A stretch of DNA of 64,000 bases, taken from positions 224,856,099 to 224,920,098 of the forward strand of contig OZ018317.1 of assembly GCA_963969495.1 (NCBI GenBank). Direction: 5' to 3'. The notes under the pieces are model-generated. The model made no database searches. It had not been told where the DNA came from and was given only the letters and a program-made list of their open reading frames with translations. This DNA is from Ceratothoa steindachneri. Taxonomy: Eukaryota > Arthropoda > Malacostraca > Isopoda > Cymothoidae. The translations under genes were made by a program, and so were the position numbers. Below are positions 25,217-36,236 of the stretch, piece by piece; within the stretch, counting starts at the first letter, position 1, and the number at the start of each line of letters is the position of its first letter.

Positions 25217-25600
25217 AAGAAAGAGAAATTAGACGCAAATGAGCAATGAGACAAGAAACAGGAGTTTTTTTAGAGGTAAGAGAAAGGGACATTAGAAGAA
25301 GACTAGAATCAAAGAGAGCAGAGGGCGGCACAATGAAGGCAATCCTTTACCGAGAAGACAGAGATAACGCCAGAGGAAAAAAAGTTTGAAATTCCTGGCC
25401 GGGACTCGAACCCGGGTCTGCTGATTGCCGGTCAGATGCTCTACCGCTGAGCTACCATGCAAGTTCTGCGGATTAATAACAACCACAACAGGGCTTTCGC
25501 CATATTTATTTTCTGCCTTTCAAAACAATTTTGAAGACAGAAACAAAGGTGCAGAAACCTTGCATTGCAGACTATATTACAATATAGTACAGAACTTGCA
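25214..25600 (-). mobile_element. tRNA-derived SINE, inverted copy
   Basis: Minus strand: a tRNA-like head (about 25,395-25,462) with A-box-like TAGCTCAGCGG and B-box GGTTCGAGTCC, then a body of about 180 bp containing GCCGCCCTCTGCTCTC that ends in TGTACTATATA at the (TA)n array. Upstream of the head lies a block containing TATGGCGAAAGCCCTG and CGCAGAACTTGCA. The plus-strand copy at 25,751-26,130 has the same blocks, but there the second block follows the body. The two are therefore circular permutations, as if cut from a tandem array. Confidence 0.75.
25395..25462 (-). ncRNA. tRNA-like head (pseudo-tRNA, Ala-like)
   Basis: The fold is: acceptor TGCATGG with CCAGGAA (5 of 7 pairs), D arm GCTC/GAGC, anticodon stem CTGA/TCAG with loop CCGGCAA, and T arm CCGGG/CCCGG with loop TTCGAGT. 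The A and B boxes are intact, so RNA polymerase III transcription is plausible. C replaces the usual T before the anticodon, and the acceptor stem is imperfect. It occurs twice with the same long tail, so it is a SINE head rather than a functional tRNA gene. Confidence 0.65.
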
Positions 25601-25750
25601 TTTGCTCCTTCTTCTTTGTATGTGACTTGGGGATGAGCCTTTAAATTGTGAGCAAGTAAGAAGATGTGGTATAAAAATTCCTTGGAGGTTCCTAGCTTAG
25701 AGAGATACTGAGTTTGATAAGGTAACGCTTTGGACGAAGTAGACTCACTA

Positions 25751-26130
25751 TGCCTGGTTGCTCAGCGGTAGAGCATCTGACCGGCAATCAGCAGACCCGG
25801 TTTCGAGTCCCGGCCAGGAATTTCAAACTTTTTTTTCCCTGGCGTTATCTGTTTCCTCGGTAAAGAATTGCCTTCATTGTGCCGCCCTCTGCTCTCTTTG
25901 ATTCTAGTTTTCTTCTAATGTCCCTTTCTCTTACCTCTAAAAAAACTCCTGTTTCTTGTCTCATTGCTCATTCGCGTCCAATTTCTCTTTCATGTACTAT
26001 ATTGTTATATAGTCTGCAATGCAAGGCTTCTGCACCTTTGTTTCTGTCTTCAAAATTGTTTTGAAAGGCAGAAAATAAATATGGCGAAAGCCCTGTGGTG
26101 GTTGTTATCACCCGCAGAACTTGCATTTGC
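25751..26130 (+). mobile_element. tRNA-derived SINE, direct copy
   Basis: tRNA-like head at about 25,754-25,821 (acceptor TGCCTGG/CCAGGAA, 6 of 7 pairs; A box TTGCTCAGCGG; B box GGTTTCGAGTCC with one extra T). The body has the same CCGCCCTCTGCTCTC block as the inverted copy, then TGTACTATATTG, then TATGGCGAAAGCCCTG and CCGCAGAACTTGCA. It runs into the next (TA)n array. The two copies are about 0.2-0.3 kb apart in opposite orientation and could pair into a long hairpin. Confidence 0.75.
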
Positions 26131-26136
26131 TCCTTC

Positions 26137-26455
<319 letters not shown>

Positions 26456-26719
26456 GATGATGATATGTGTATAGAAAGGACAGAGAGGGATCACTGTGTA
26501 ACACAGGAAAACAGGCAGTCGTTGAGGAAAAGGAATAACTTGAGAGGGGATAGGAGGAGTTGATAGGTCTGTGGCTAGACACCGATGCGTGGTGTGGTTG
26601 GGTGGGTCTCGAGGTGTACGTGACTGGACGACGGTCGGAGGGTGATCAGGAAGGAGAGCGTGTCTGCTTAGTAGGAAACGCGTTATTCATGATGCCTTTA
26701 GCTTATACGAAGAACGGTA

Positions 26720-29480
26720 TGGGTTGCGGGTGGTCATGGGTCGCGGGGTATCGCGGTGCCATTGCATACCGTCTTATATGTAGTGCTGTGTATAATGGGT
26801 CTCTGGCGGGTTTCCCGAATTGTTTTGTGAATCTGGTGTGAGCGTATGTGTTGAGGGGTGCCAATTTGTCGTTGTCGTGTATTGTGGACATTCTCGTGTA
26901 CAAGGGAGAGCGGCAAGCGCGCTTCAGAGCAGAGTTCTGAGTGCGCTGAGTCTTCTGCTGCCACGTGTCACTCGCGGCTACGAGTAACAGTGGGGCGTAC
27001 GTGAGAAGAGGTCGCACGATTGTTTTGTATAGTTGTAACTGAAGTTTTTTGCCTGCAGGATAGAACCTGAGCAGCATTGTGTTTGTACGTGAGGCTCTTG
27101 CTTGTGTTATGTTCTGGTTTATATTGAACTTGAGGGTCTTGTCAAAAGTTACCCCAAGGGTCTTTGTATGTTGTGTGCAGTCGAGCCTTGTTGGGTTTAG
27201 ATGGTTCATGTCTGGTGTGTGTGAGAAGATTTGTAGGTTATGCATGAAGTGATCTCTTGCGCCGAAGAATGTCATCCGTTTCTTCTGACGATTCGTGGCA
27301 ATCAGCCATTTATCCTCGTAATCTGTCTTAGCGTCTAGTATTATTTGTGCGTGGAGTGCGATCTCGTCTGGTCCACGGCCGCTGGCGAGTATGGTCTCGT
27401 CATCGGCGTAGGACACTGTGTATGTGTGACAGCAGTTTTCGGGTGGGCGTAAGGGGTCGTTTGTGTACAGAATGTATAGTGTGGGTGCCAGTACGCTTCC
27501 TTGGGGAACGCCTGAGCGTGGTTTGAAGGGTTGTAAGATGATATTGTTGTATTTTATATGGCATCTCCGTTCAGTGAGGTAGTGCGAGAGGAGCCTTCTG
27601 GTGCAGAGAGGTAACTCCGTATTATTGGTGAGTTTCCAACGGAGTCTTTTGTGCCACGCTTTATCAAAGGCCTTCTCCTCGTCCTTGTTGATGAAGAGTG
27701 TCTTTTGATGTACCTGGCGTTTTTTCTGTATTCTGTCATGAACGATGGTCACAGCCGCCTGAGTGGACCGCCCCCTCCTGAACCACCCATATTGGTGGGG
27801 GAGAACCAGTCCCCCTCTTTCAGGTATTCCCGTAGGCGGCAGTTGATCATGCGTTCGAGTATTTTGGCTAGGTGCTCTAATAGAGCAATAGGACTGTAAT
27901 TGTTTGGGTGTTTGGGGTCTTTGTTCGTTTTGTGTAGAAGTATGTTGTGAGAGACTTCGAATATTTTGGGGAAGTGGCCTGAGGTTAGTGAGGGGTTGAA
28001 TATATGTGTAAGTGTGGGGTATATGTTTTGGGGGAGGTTGTGTATTAGTGTGGCTAGTAGCCTGGAGGGGCCGGGGGTACGTTTTTGTGTTCGATTTAAT
28101 GTAGTGTTTTGTTTCCTCGACGGTGATGGGAATGGTCAGTGTGGATGTGTAGTCGAGCAGCTAAATTCGTATCAGGGGGGCGGGCCTTAGCTCGTGAGCG
28201 TGGGCCGACACCACTCCTGGACTTCCTAGGAGTGCTCCCGCCCGTAGGGTTTAGGTAGGTTGTGTGTATGTTCTGTGTTCCAGTGGTACCTAAATGCTTC
28301 GAGGATGACGTTAGTGTCTGTGAGTGCTTGGTTGTTTACTTGGAAGGTGATGGGTTTGGGAGGATCAGTGCCTAGCAACCTTTTTACGTGCCGCCAGAAG
28401 AAGGAGGGGTTAGTGCAATGGGTGTGATCCGCGATTCGGATGGCCTCTCGCCACTGCCGGTTCCTATCTAGCTGCACGCACTGTAAGATGCGGGCACGTA
28501 GGTGATTGATATTGTGTTGTCGTTGGACTCTAGTGTAATGATTGTTGTACTGTGTGATGAGTCTCTGAGTGTGTATGGAATATGGGAATTTTTTTGGCAA
28601 GTGTACGCTTTATGTGGTAAGTGTAGGTTGCGTGCTGTGGTTATAGTTTTTAAGATTGAGTGACAGTGGTCATCTAACATGTCTGGATTGGTATGGTCCA
28701 GGTCGAAGTTTTGTGGCGTGTTATCTGTTATGTGTATCTTGAACTCTTCCCAGTTTGTGTTTTTGTAGTCGAAAAGAGGTAGTGTTGGTATGAGTATGGG
28801 AGATGTAGATATGATAAGGCATATCGTTATGTGGTCAGAAAGTACCTCGGGACCCGGTAAGATATGCGTGTAGAAGCGTGTAGCGTGGTCATTGCGGAAA
28901 ACCACGTCCGGAGACGTGGTACCTCCACGAGGACGGAAGAATGTGGGGAAGGCCGGGCCGATGTGCTCGCAGCGATAGCGCGGCAAGGCACCGGCCAGGT
29001 ACCTTCCTGCATCATTCGTAGTGTTAGAAAGGAGTGTTAGGTGAAAGGCGTTGAGGTCCCCGGCAAAGAAGATAGGAAGGTTGTGGTTTGATAAAGACCG
29101 GACTGGAAATTCTATGTTTAATTGTAGGCGTAGGGATATGTAGTGTGTGGCCACTAGGATGGGGTCAAAGCTTGTCTGTACCTTGCAGGCTAGAAAAGAG
29201 TCATTTTGTGCTTGGATGAGGGAGTAGTGTATAGAGCGCTATACTAGGATCGCTGATCCTAGGCGCCTGCGGAGATAGATACGTGTGGTAGTCTGCAATG
29301 CGGAGTCTGTTGTTGGGAGGATGTAGGCTGGTCGAGTTCAAGAGTATTATGTCAGGTCTTTGTGTGTTCAGGACCCACTTGGCAACAGTATGGCGAATAC
29401 CGTGCCAACTGCATACGTTTATTTGTGTTACGTTGAGGTGACCTATTGTCGTAGGCGGAGTGCGCGTGAGGCTGATTTAG
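26720..29480 (-). pseudogene. ORF2 of family C: endonuclease and reverse transcriptase
   Basis: The endonuclease begins near 29,480 (QINV.SWHGIRHTVAKWVL) and continues to FFAGDLNAFH (about 29,065) and LSDHIT (about 28,830), the GDLNA and SDH motifs of the AP-endonuclease fold. A 124-codon linker frame lies at 28,226-28,600. The RT frame of 349 codons (26,703-27,752) contains KAFDKAWHKRLRWKL, SGVPQGSVLAPTLY and SYADDETI, so the catalytic YADD is intact, and it ends IPFFV. Frameshifts and stops between 27,760 and 28,230 and between endonuclease segments break the protein. The Glu expected early in the endonuclease appears replaced (ILLNSTSL). Confidence 0.8.
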
Positions 29481-29489
29481 CTGGGAACG

Positions 29490-31310
29490 TTACCCTCTCC
29501 TTGGTTATTGCCCAGGAGGCGTGAGGAGCCAGTACCTTTACGCGTGTCGGTTGTGGTTTGGAAAGGTTGTCAGTAGTGTTATTGGGTGGGGAAACCGTGG
29601 TGGAGAGGAAAGTGAAGGGAGGGAGGTTTAGTGATAGCGGTCGTGGAAGCAGGGTTGGAGAGAGTAGAGTCTAGGAGGGGGGAGCTAGGAGCAGAGGTGG
29701 AGGGAGTAGAGATAGGAGATAGGTGGGGCTAGAGATAGTAGGGGAGGTGCAGATTATGAGAGGGGGGTGTCAGGAGAGAGAGAGGAGGTTGTGACGAAGA
29801 AGGAGGGGTGGAAGGGGGAGAAGAAGGAACAGCAGGAAAGGGGTGGTCGGCTTTACGCGTGGTCATGTGTGTAGGGGGGGGGGGGAAGGTCGTGGTAGAG
29901 TTTATTTGTTTAATACGGGGTGTTGTGAAGGGTGTGGTGCGCTGGGGAGTTTGAGGTTGTGCTGTCAGTAGGAGTGGGGTTGGAGGCTGTAATAGGGTGG
30001 GTGGAGTAGGTGGGAGGGGGTTTTTTGGCAATAGGGGAAGTGGGGGTTGTCGGAGGAGGAGTGCTGGTGGTAGGAGGGAGTTTAGGTATAGAGGAGGAAG
30101 GAGTGGGAGCTGTAGGGAGGAGATGAGGCAGTTGGAAGAGAGATGGGAGCAGTGGGCAGAGGGGTAGGTAAGGAGGGTGCAGGGAGAGGGGGGCGGGAGT
30201 GTTATGAGGGTGGGGGGGCGGTAAGCCCAGGGAAATAAGTGTTCGTGCCCACCGGGATAGGGAGGAGTGCGGGTCGCCTGTGTGCATGCTCATCGATTAG
30301 AACGAAGACCTTCTCGGGAAAGGTGATCTATTCTATTGAGTATGTTTGCGTATAGTCGAGGGTCACCCCTCGACATGTCCTTTGCCACCGTTGAGAGAAA
30401 GGCGGCCAGTTGTAGATTTGGGTATGTGGTCTCGTTGAGTGTGTGGTGTGGGGTAGGGGTGGCTGTCGGAAGTAGTGGAGATCTCTGGGTGTAAGGTGCT
30501 AGGGTGGGGGCGGGTGTCGGAATATGTAGGTGAGTTTGGGTCGCTGCCGGGGTTGGGTGTATCTGGTGTGGGACAGGGAGAGGTGCGGACACCGTTGCGC
30601 CGGCAGCGGTGGCGAATGTTCTTGTGAGGGGAAAGGGTGAGGGGGCGGAGTGTGAGGTTGTTTAGGTGGGTTGAGGACGCCGTATAGCGGCTACTGCGTT
30701 AACGCGGGCCTTACTTAAGTAAGGGCATTTTGAGTTGACGGCGACATGGTCGCCGCCATAGTTGGAGCAGAGGGGTGTGGTGGCTGTGCAGGTGGTGTAG
30801 TGCTGGCTCACTACACTGCACTTGGAGCAGATCAGGTCTGTTTGGCAGTTGCGTGTTGGGTGTCCGGTTTTGTAACACCGGTGGCATTGTGTTGGTCTTA
30901 TGTTTAGTTGAGACTCAACGTTATGTGCTTATTGTAGGGTGCCGCAGACCTTGATGCCTTGGTCTAGCATTAGTGTTTGGTTGTGTTCGTCGGACAATCT
31001 GATCACTGCCCATTGTTTTGTGCGGTTAAAATATAGGTCTCTGATGACCTATATTTCTGTCTGAGGTGTGTGCGGAGGTCATAAGTGTAGAAGGCCAACC
31101 ATAGGGGGTTGGTCTTTTTGATGCGTATTTGGTGTATTTTTACTACACTGTCGACTAATTTTGTCTGTCGGTCTAATGCGCCGAGTGTGTCCGATACGTG
31201 TTGGTGGAATTTGGCTGCGTCCTCCTGTGAGCGGAAGACGAGTTTGTGGCCTGTATGTGTCTTAATTATGTTCGTGATCGGGATGGAGCGTGTGTAGCGG
31301 CTAAGTTTAG
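29490..31310 (-). pseudogene. ORF1 (gag-like) of family C, proline-rich with zinc knuckles
   Basis: An N-terminal segment (about 31,300-31,050) is rich in Lys and His. Zinc knuckles lie at about 30,890-30,720: CHRCYKTGHPTRNC, CSKCSVVSQHYTTC, and CSNYGGDHVAVNSKC, in which the second Cys reads Tyr. The C-terminal two thirds (30,592-29,729) are extremely Pro/Thr/Ser-rich in three overlapping frames, so the true frame is uncertain. ORF1 proteins of Jockey-type LINEs bind their own RNA through such knuckles. Frame changes make this copy inactive. Confidence 0.7.
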
Positions 31311-31905
31311 AAGTGTTTGTTCATTGTTCGTTGTTGGTTTTTTGTTTTTTGTGTTCAAGAGTGTGAGGTAGGAAGTGTTGCATGCCATTGTTTTTTTTCT
31401 CTTTGTATGGAGGTCCCCCCGCCCCACCGATGACGACCCAGTGAAAATGACTCGGATGTGGGGATGAATGATAAATGAGTATAGACCTGGTTGTGCTCCT
31501 CAGAGGGTGTAAAAACATGGCGGACTTAATGATGACTGAAGCCAGAATCAACTGACTCCAGTCGGGGTGCCGCCCCCTCTATTGGGTTTTTGGTATTTTT
31601 CAGTTACGTCCGACATCTCACAGAGACGGTAGAGTCTCCCTCTGTGGCCTTGGAAGGTGCCGCAGGGTAGGGTATTAATCCTCCCCGCGTTGGTAACTGA
31701 GTCCCAATCCAGGTTGCTCCTTCCTTTGAGTTCCGCAGCTGGCTAAGCCTCAGACCTCCTTTCCCCAAAGTTTGCAATTATGCCCTTTCTAAGTAGGAGG
31801 TTATAGGTGCAACGGAGCTATATGTGGAGAGTCACATTCACAGAGCCAAGTCACGGCGGGGCATGGGTGGGAGGGGTTTAGCACGTTATACTACTATGAC
31901 GTGCC
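31311..31905 (-). promoter_or_regulatory. 5' untranslated region of family C LINE
   Basis: Non-coding leader upstream of ORF1 that matches 1-358 of the window in order and spacing. Non-LTR elements of this kind normally carry an internal promoter here; no core promoter motif could be singled out. Confidence 0.5.
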
Positions 31906-32161
31906 AGAGGAATAAAGGTATTTTTATTCAGGGGGGTTTGGGGAGCAGGGGGAGGGCTTTTTGAATCTTGAAGTTGGCTCACGAAGGTTAAACAATATTA
32001 AACAATAATTATAACTAAAAGAGGCAAAGTGCCCACAACAGGCGAAATAAACAAAATTAAACCAAAATAAAAGTAAAAATGAAAGCTAACGAGTTAGCAA
32101 AAATATAATTGAAAGGCTTCAATGCCTAAAGATGAAGGACATTTATTTTTATAGAGATATT

Positions 32162-32164
<3 letters not shown>
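31906..32164. other. Unassigned AT-rich sequence
   Basis: No coding or repeat signature seen. Confidence 0.4.

Positions 32165-32234
<70 letters not shown>
32165..32234. repeat. (TA)n microsatellite
   Basis: About 35 TA units. Confidence 0.95.
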
Positions 32235-32237
<3 letters not shown>

Positions 32238-32422
32238 ATAAAAGAGAAAGATAATAAACAAATAAAAAGGCAAGATAAAATATAAGAAAACAAAAAAAAG
32301 TGTCAGCAAAAACACTGACACCATTGAAACAGGAGGAATAAAAAAAGAAATAGAATATTAAGATGCTTGAGATGCCCTCTACACCAGGGCAAAATCTAAA
32401 TATCCTTCACCACTATCTACAC

Positions 32423-32910
32423 TTACAGCACATTTCCCCCACTTGTTACATCAATCAATCTTACTATATGTCGTTCAGATCTAGTTCCCTGGCAAAGGAG
32501 GCAAAGTAAAATCAAGTTTGAAAACCTGCTTCTTTTAACGGCGGTCAAGTCGGGACGCCGAGATGTCGGGAGTATGGTTTCCGACTGAAGTTGTACGTTA
32601 GTTACCGGTTTCTTCATTTGAATGATGACGGCTTCGGCTATCCGCAATCTTCTGCGATTTTGGAGTCTCAGGATGATGGAGGTGCCCTGATTAAGTTTTT
32701 CACAGGTTAGGGTACTGTCATGAGATTGGGCGTGTTTTTTTTTTAATCGCGCCATCTTGAAGAGGAGCTGTCAGTCGCCTTGACCGGGTTGTGGAGGTCA
32801 CGTCAATGTTCTTTGAATTGCGATGTTCGCAGTCACAGACTTTGCATGAATATTAGTACACGACGTTAGTATCCGGGAGTTCGCTAGTTGGAGTTGCATA
32901 ATGAGTGGAT
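32423..32910 (-). pseudogene. GIY-YIG tail of a second Penelope-like element
   Basis: Minus strand: YSCKVCDCEHRNSKNIDVTSTT and SRRLTAPLQDGAIKK (about 32,870-32,740), then in a shifted frame NRRRLRIAEAVIIQMKKPVTN (about 32,660-32,600). A Cys pair, a T.TT.SRRLT..LQDGAI block and a final RLRIAEA..I...P..N block are what I know from the GIY-YIG domain of Penelope-like elements. It differs from the 23-24 kb copy, so it is a separate lineage. A frameshift near 32,750 and the missing RT show decay. Confidence 0.5.
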
Positions 32911-33053
32911 TTCGAACCTCTATCATACGTTTACTTATCCTTCATCATGCTCACTTCCTTTCTTCCAATTTAGCACCTATATTCCTCATACAGAACCGGA
33001 AGAACCGCCTAATCTCTGTTCCCTTACTCATTTCATCTTTCATTCATGTGTTT

Positions 33054-33062
33054 CAGTCAGCC
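33054..33062. repeat. Target site duplication of LINE B1, left copy
   Basis: CAGTCAGCC, repeated exactly at 35,426-35,434 on the other side of the family B LINE. Confidence 0.7.
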
Positions 33063-35425
33063 TATGATTAATTATGATTGAGTTAAAGTAGGTGCATGTA
33101 AGGGAGGACGATAAAGTGTGTGGATAGATAGAGAAAATAGACAAGCGGAGAAAAGAGAAAGAAGTGTGGTAGGGTGCAAAGAGATGCCTAGAGTCTGGTG
33201 ATCAGACCTAATCACTTTTATTATTTTATTGGTTGCGTGTATTCTTTGTTGTTACTGTAGATTTGTAATAATTATAAATAATTATTTATGGCGTTCAAGC
33301 CATTTGTCTTAATAATTTTTAGTTTATTTGGTGTATGTTATGCATTGCTTATTTTGTATGTGTTTTTTTAATACATTTAACTGCGTGCTTAATGTTTTGG
33401 TATTTTTTGTGTGCGTGTGTTTTTTAGTGTTCTTGTTTCTTCAAGCTGGTGATTATTGTCGAAATCGTTTTTTTTTCGTAATCTTGATTTGCGGTTGTCT
33501 TCATCGGTGATTTTTCTTAGTTGTGGGTTCATTTGTCAAGTTCGTTTTTCTTCTTCTTTGATGTTTTTTAGGTAATACATCTCATTGGCGGAGCTAGGAA
33601 ATCGTGCGCGACAGTCAGCTCTTCTGTTCTGGTTAATCATCTGGGTGATTTCATCACTCAGTTCTAGATTAACCAGATCCTGCATTTTCCGGGTCCGTTC
33701 TTCTATTACTTTGTTAATGGGAATTATCCCCGCCTCTCTGTGCAGATCTTCTTGCCGTCTTCTTTCTTGCCTGTGTGTACCCGTGATTAAGTACATGTAT
33801 TTATTTTGCACTACTTGAAGTCGCCTCTTTTGTGTTTATGAGACACAAGAGAGGGTGGAGGCAGGGTAAAGCAACGTAGATCTTACAAGGGCATTGTAGA
33901 TCTTCTTCTTGTTGCTTTTACGTAGATTTCTAAATGTATATAGAGTTCTGACAGCGGCCGAGGCTCGAGAAATTCTTTCTTCGACGTCCTTCTTGTACCC
34001 TGTAGAGGTGATTTTCATATGGAGTACATTGCATTTGTTGGTGTAGGGGCATCGCGTATCCACCACACGCACGTCTGCCCTTAAGGTGCGTCCAATAGGG
34101 ACCACCTTGAATTTCTCTTGGTTTGTTCTTATCTTCCACTGAGCCTAGTAGTTTTTCAGGTTCGCGATTTCCATCGCGTCATGCGAGCTTGCCACGGCGC
34201 ATTCCTCCATGGAGATACGATTATCTGGCTGAAATAATCGGCATACTGAATATTGAGGTAAGAGGGGTACACAGGGGCTGGGACATCCACGGTGTATATC
34301 GAGTAAAGGGTGGGGGACAGACAACCCCCCCCCCTGCGGGAGGCCCGCAGTGAGCGGAAACTTTAGTCCGTCCGTGCACCCTAGACTGACATACACCGCT
34401 CTCTCCATGACATAGTCACATAGAGTTCTTTCTTAGTTTTTACTTAGACCCAGCCGTAAGATCTTATACTTCATGCCCCGCCGCCAGACCTTATCAAACG
34501 CCTTTGATACATCCCAACACACGATATCCACATAACTCCTGTCCCGTTTGGCTTGGGAAAGCTTTTCCGTTATGACATTGATTGACATTTCCGTACTTCG
34601 CTTCTTTCTAAACCCGAATTGACATGGGTTGTAGAGGGAGTTTTCTTCCAGGTGAGACACCAGTCTCCCGTTGAGGATCTTCTCAAAGAGTTTCCCGCCA
34701 AATTCCAGGAGTGAAATTGGGCGGTAGCTCTCTCTCAACGTTGGGTCCTTTCCGTGCTTGGGCAAGAATATCATCTTTGCCGTCTTGTAAGCATCTGGAA
34801 AGTACCCTGTATTCCGAAATGCGTTGAAAATACGTCTCATTCCTTCGATGATGATGGCTGGTGCCTTTTCGAAGTTTACCTTCGTAAGCCCCGATTGGCT
34901 TGGGGCTTTTTGTCGAAATGAGCGGAGTGCGCCAAGGATCTCTTCTTCGGTGATCTCGGCGTCTCCGTCACGCAGTCTATCCACCTGGTGATGAGGATGC
35001 GTTCGGTGTATTTCCGTGTTCAGCTCGTCTACGATGTTGTTTTCGAACTCTATATAAAAATCTTCGTTTTCTTCTTCCGATATGCTGAAGATTTTTTCCC
35101 AATAACGCCGGAGTATTACTTCGATGTTATTCTCTTCTGTTTCCATGGATCCATCTTCTTTTTGGATTTCCATTTTCTTCTTTTTTCCAGATGATCCTCT
35201 GAGACTTTTGACTTTCTTCCAAAAGTCCTTGGAAGATGCATCTTGATCGAAGCTCTCGATTGCATCGTCCCATTGTCTCTGTTGTTGTTTGAGGATCAAC
35301 TGTTTGAGCTCTTCCTTGATATCTCTACTTCGTTGTAGCGAGTCAACTGATGCATTTCTGATATTTAACTCGTACATGACTCTCAATTCTCTGTAGATTC
35401 TTTAATGTACCCAGTACCCAGTACC
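33063..35425 (-). mobile_element. Family B LINE, copy B1, 5'-truncated
   Basis: Minus-strand insertion bounded by 9-bp direct repeats. It starts within ORF2 just upstream of the RT and ends with a short repeat-like tail (TCAATCATAATTAATCA). A three-fold GTACCCA run (about 35,407-35,425) lies at the 5' junction as apparent filler. From 34,690 down to 33,080 it is nearly identical to 43,670-45,280 in inverse orientation. Confidence 0.85.
33536..35386 (-). pseudogene. ORF2 of B1: reverse transcriptase and C-terminal domain
   Basis: The 317-codon frame 35,386-34,433 covers the RT N-terminal region: FRQKAPSQSGLTKVNF, AKMIFLPKHGKDPTLRESYRPISLLEF, QFGFRKKRSTE and VSKAFDKVWRRGMKYKI. It stops at TAA (34,433-34,435) just after GLSKN. 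Downstream, a run of ten G residues on the coding strand disrupts the PQGG motif, and the catalytic segment reads YADY instead of YADD. The C-terminal part continues in other frames (34,105-33,836 and 33,811-33,536). The same stop and the same G run occur in copy B2. Not functional. Confidence 0.8.
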
Positions 35426-35434
35426 CAGTCAGCC
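35426..35434. repeat. Target site duplication of LINE B1, right copy
   Basis: CAGTCAGCC, identical to 33,054-33,062. Confidence 0.7.
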
Positions 35435-35564
35435 AATCTGAGCCTTCCAATTTTATGTTTCTTATAGCGCTTAGTTTTCCCTTAAAAGTTTCCTGCGCCA
35501 TGATTGGCCAATTTTTGTTATACTTATGTTCGCGTAGAAATACTATATATAATGTAGCAATTTT

Positions 35565-35576
35565 TGAGGATATATT
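35565..35576. repeat. Target site duplication, left copy
   Basis: TGAGGATATATT, repeated exactly at 36,225-36,236. Confidence 0.9.
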
Positions 35577-36224
35577 ACAAACGCATCGCTGGGTAGGTTC
35601 TACCCAGCGAGTAAAAAACTAAAACTACATTTATACAAAGCACTCGTGCGTCCCATTCTCACGTACGCCCCACTGTCACTCGTAGCTTCGAGCGATACCT
35701 GGAAGCGAAAGGCTCAGCGCATTCAGAACTCTGCTCTGAAGCGCGCTTGCCGTTCGCCGCTGTACTCGAGAATGGACGCACTACACAACAACAACAAACT
35801 AACTCCTTTCAACACCTACGCTCACACCAGACTTACAAAACAACACGGAAAACTCACCACAGACCCACTTTACACCTCGCTACATGTAAGAAGGTACGCG
35901 ATGGCGCCGCGATATCCCGCGGCCCACGAACACCTGCCACCCGTACCATTCTTCGCATAAAAACCAATAAGGCATCGTGAATAACGCGTTTACGGATGGA
36001 CTGTCAGCCTTCCCCCCCCTGACTTGCCCCCAACCCTCGCCCAGTCAATTACCACATAACCCACACCCTCACTACAACACCTCGCTTCGGTGTATAGCCA
36101 CCGACCTATCTACTCTCGCTGTCCCTTTCTTAATTATTTTCCGCAACGCTCCTCTCTGACTACCCGACTGCCGTGTTACAGCAGTCCCTCTCTGTTCTTT
36201 CTATACACAAAATGAATGAATGAA
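35577..36224 (+). mobile_element. Family C LINE, 5'-truncated copy with target duplication
   Basis: 648-bp insertion carrying the last part of ORF2 and the 3' untranslated region of family C, ending in TTCTTTCTATACACAAAATGAATGAATGAA. The (GAAT)n tail replaces a poly(A) tail. Perfect 12-bp target duplications flank it, and the coding remnant is open, so this is one of the younger insertions in the window. Confidence 0.9.
35578..35960 (+). CDS. C-terminal fragment of family C ORF2
   Basis: Open from the insertion junction: LGRFYPASKKLKLHLYK, then RPILTYAPLSLVASSDTW, RACRSPLYSRM, YAHTRLTKQHGK, and the terminus VPFFA. It is collinear with the C-terminus of the minus-strand ORF2 at about 27,065-26,720. 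The fragment lies after the catalytic RT motifs, so it has no enzymatic function. There is no start codon of its own. Confidence 0.8.
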
Positions 36225-36236
36225 TGAGGATATATT

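Larger units (their letters stand above)
26456..31905 (-). mobile_element. Zinc-knuckle LINE, family C, near full length
   Basis: 5.4 kb: 5' leader (31,905-31,311), ORF1 remnant (about 31,310-29,490), ORF2 remnant (about 29,480-26,720) and a 3' untranslated region ending after TTTCTATACACA near 26,470. Two ORFs with ORF1 zinc knuckles, apurinic-type endonuclease and RT place it in the Jockey/I group of non-LTR retrotransposons. It is much more GC-rich than its surroundings. A second, 5'-truncated copy sits at 35,577-36,224 and shares the 3' end. Confidence 0.8.

Noticed and set aside
25395..25462. Functional tRNA-Ala gene
   Set aside because: The loop lacks the T before the anticodon, the acceptor stem has mismatches, and the same head plus long tail is present twice; SINE origin is simpler.
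35582..35608. Perfect short inverted repeat CGCTGGGTAG..CTACCCAGCG at the 5' edge of the truncated family C LINE, first taken for a junction hairpin
   Set aside because: The family C copy at 27 kb is collinear here and encodes FYPA(G/S)KKL at the same place; the hairpin is a coincidence of coding sequence.
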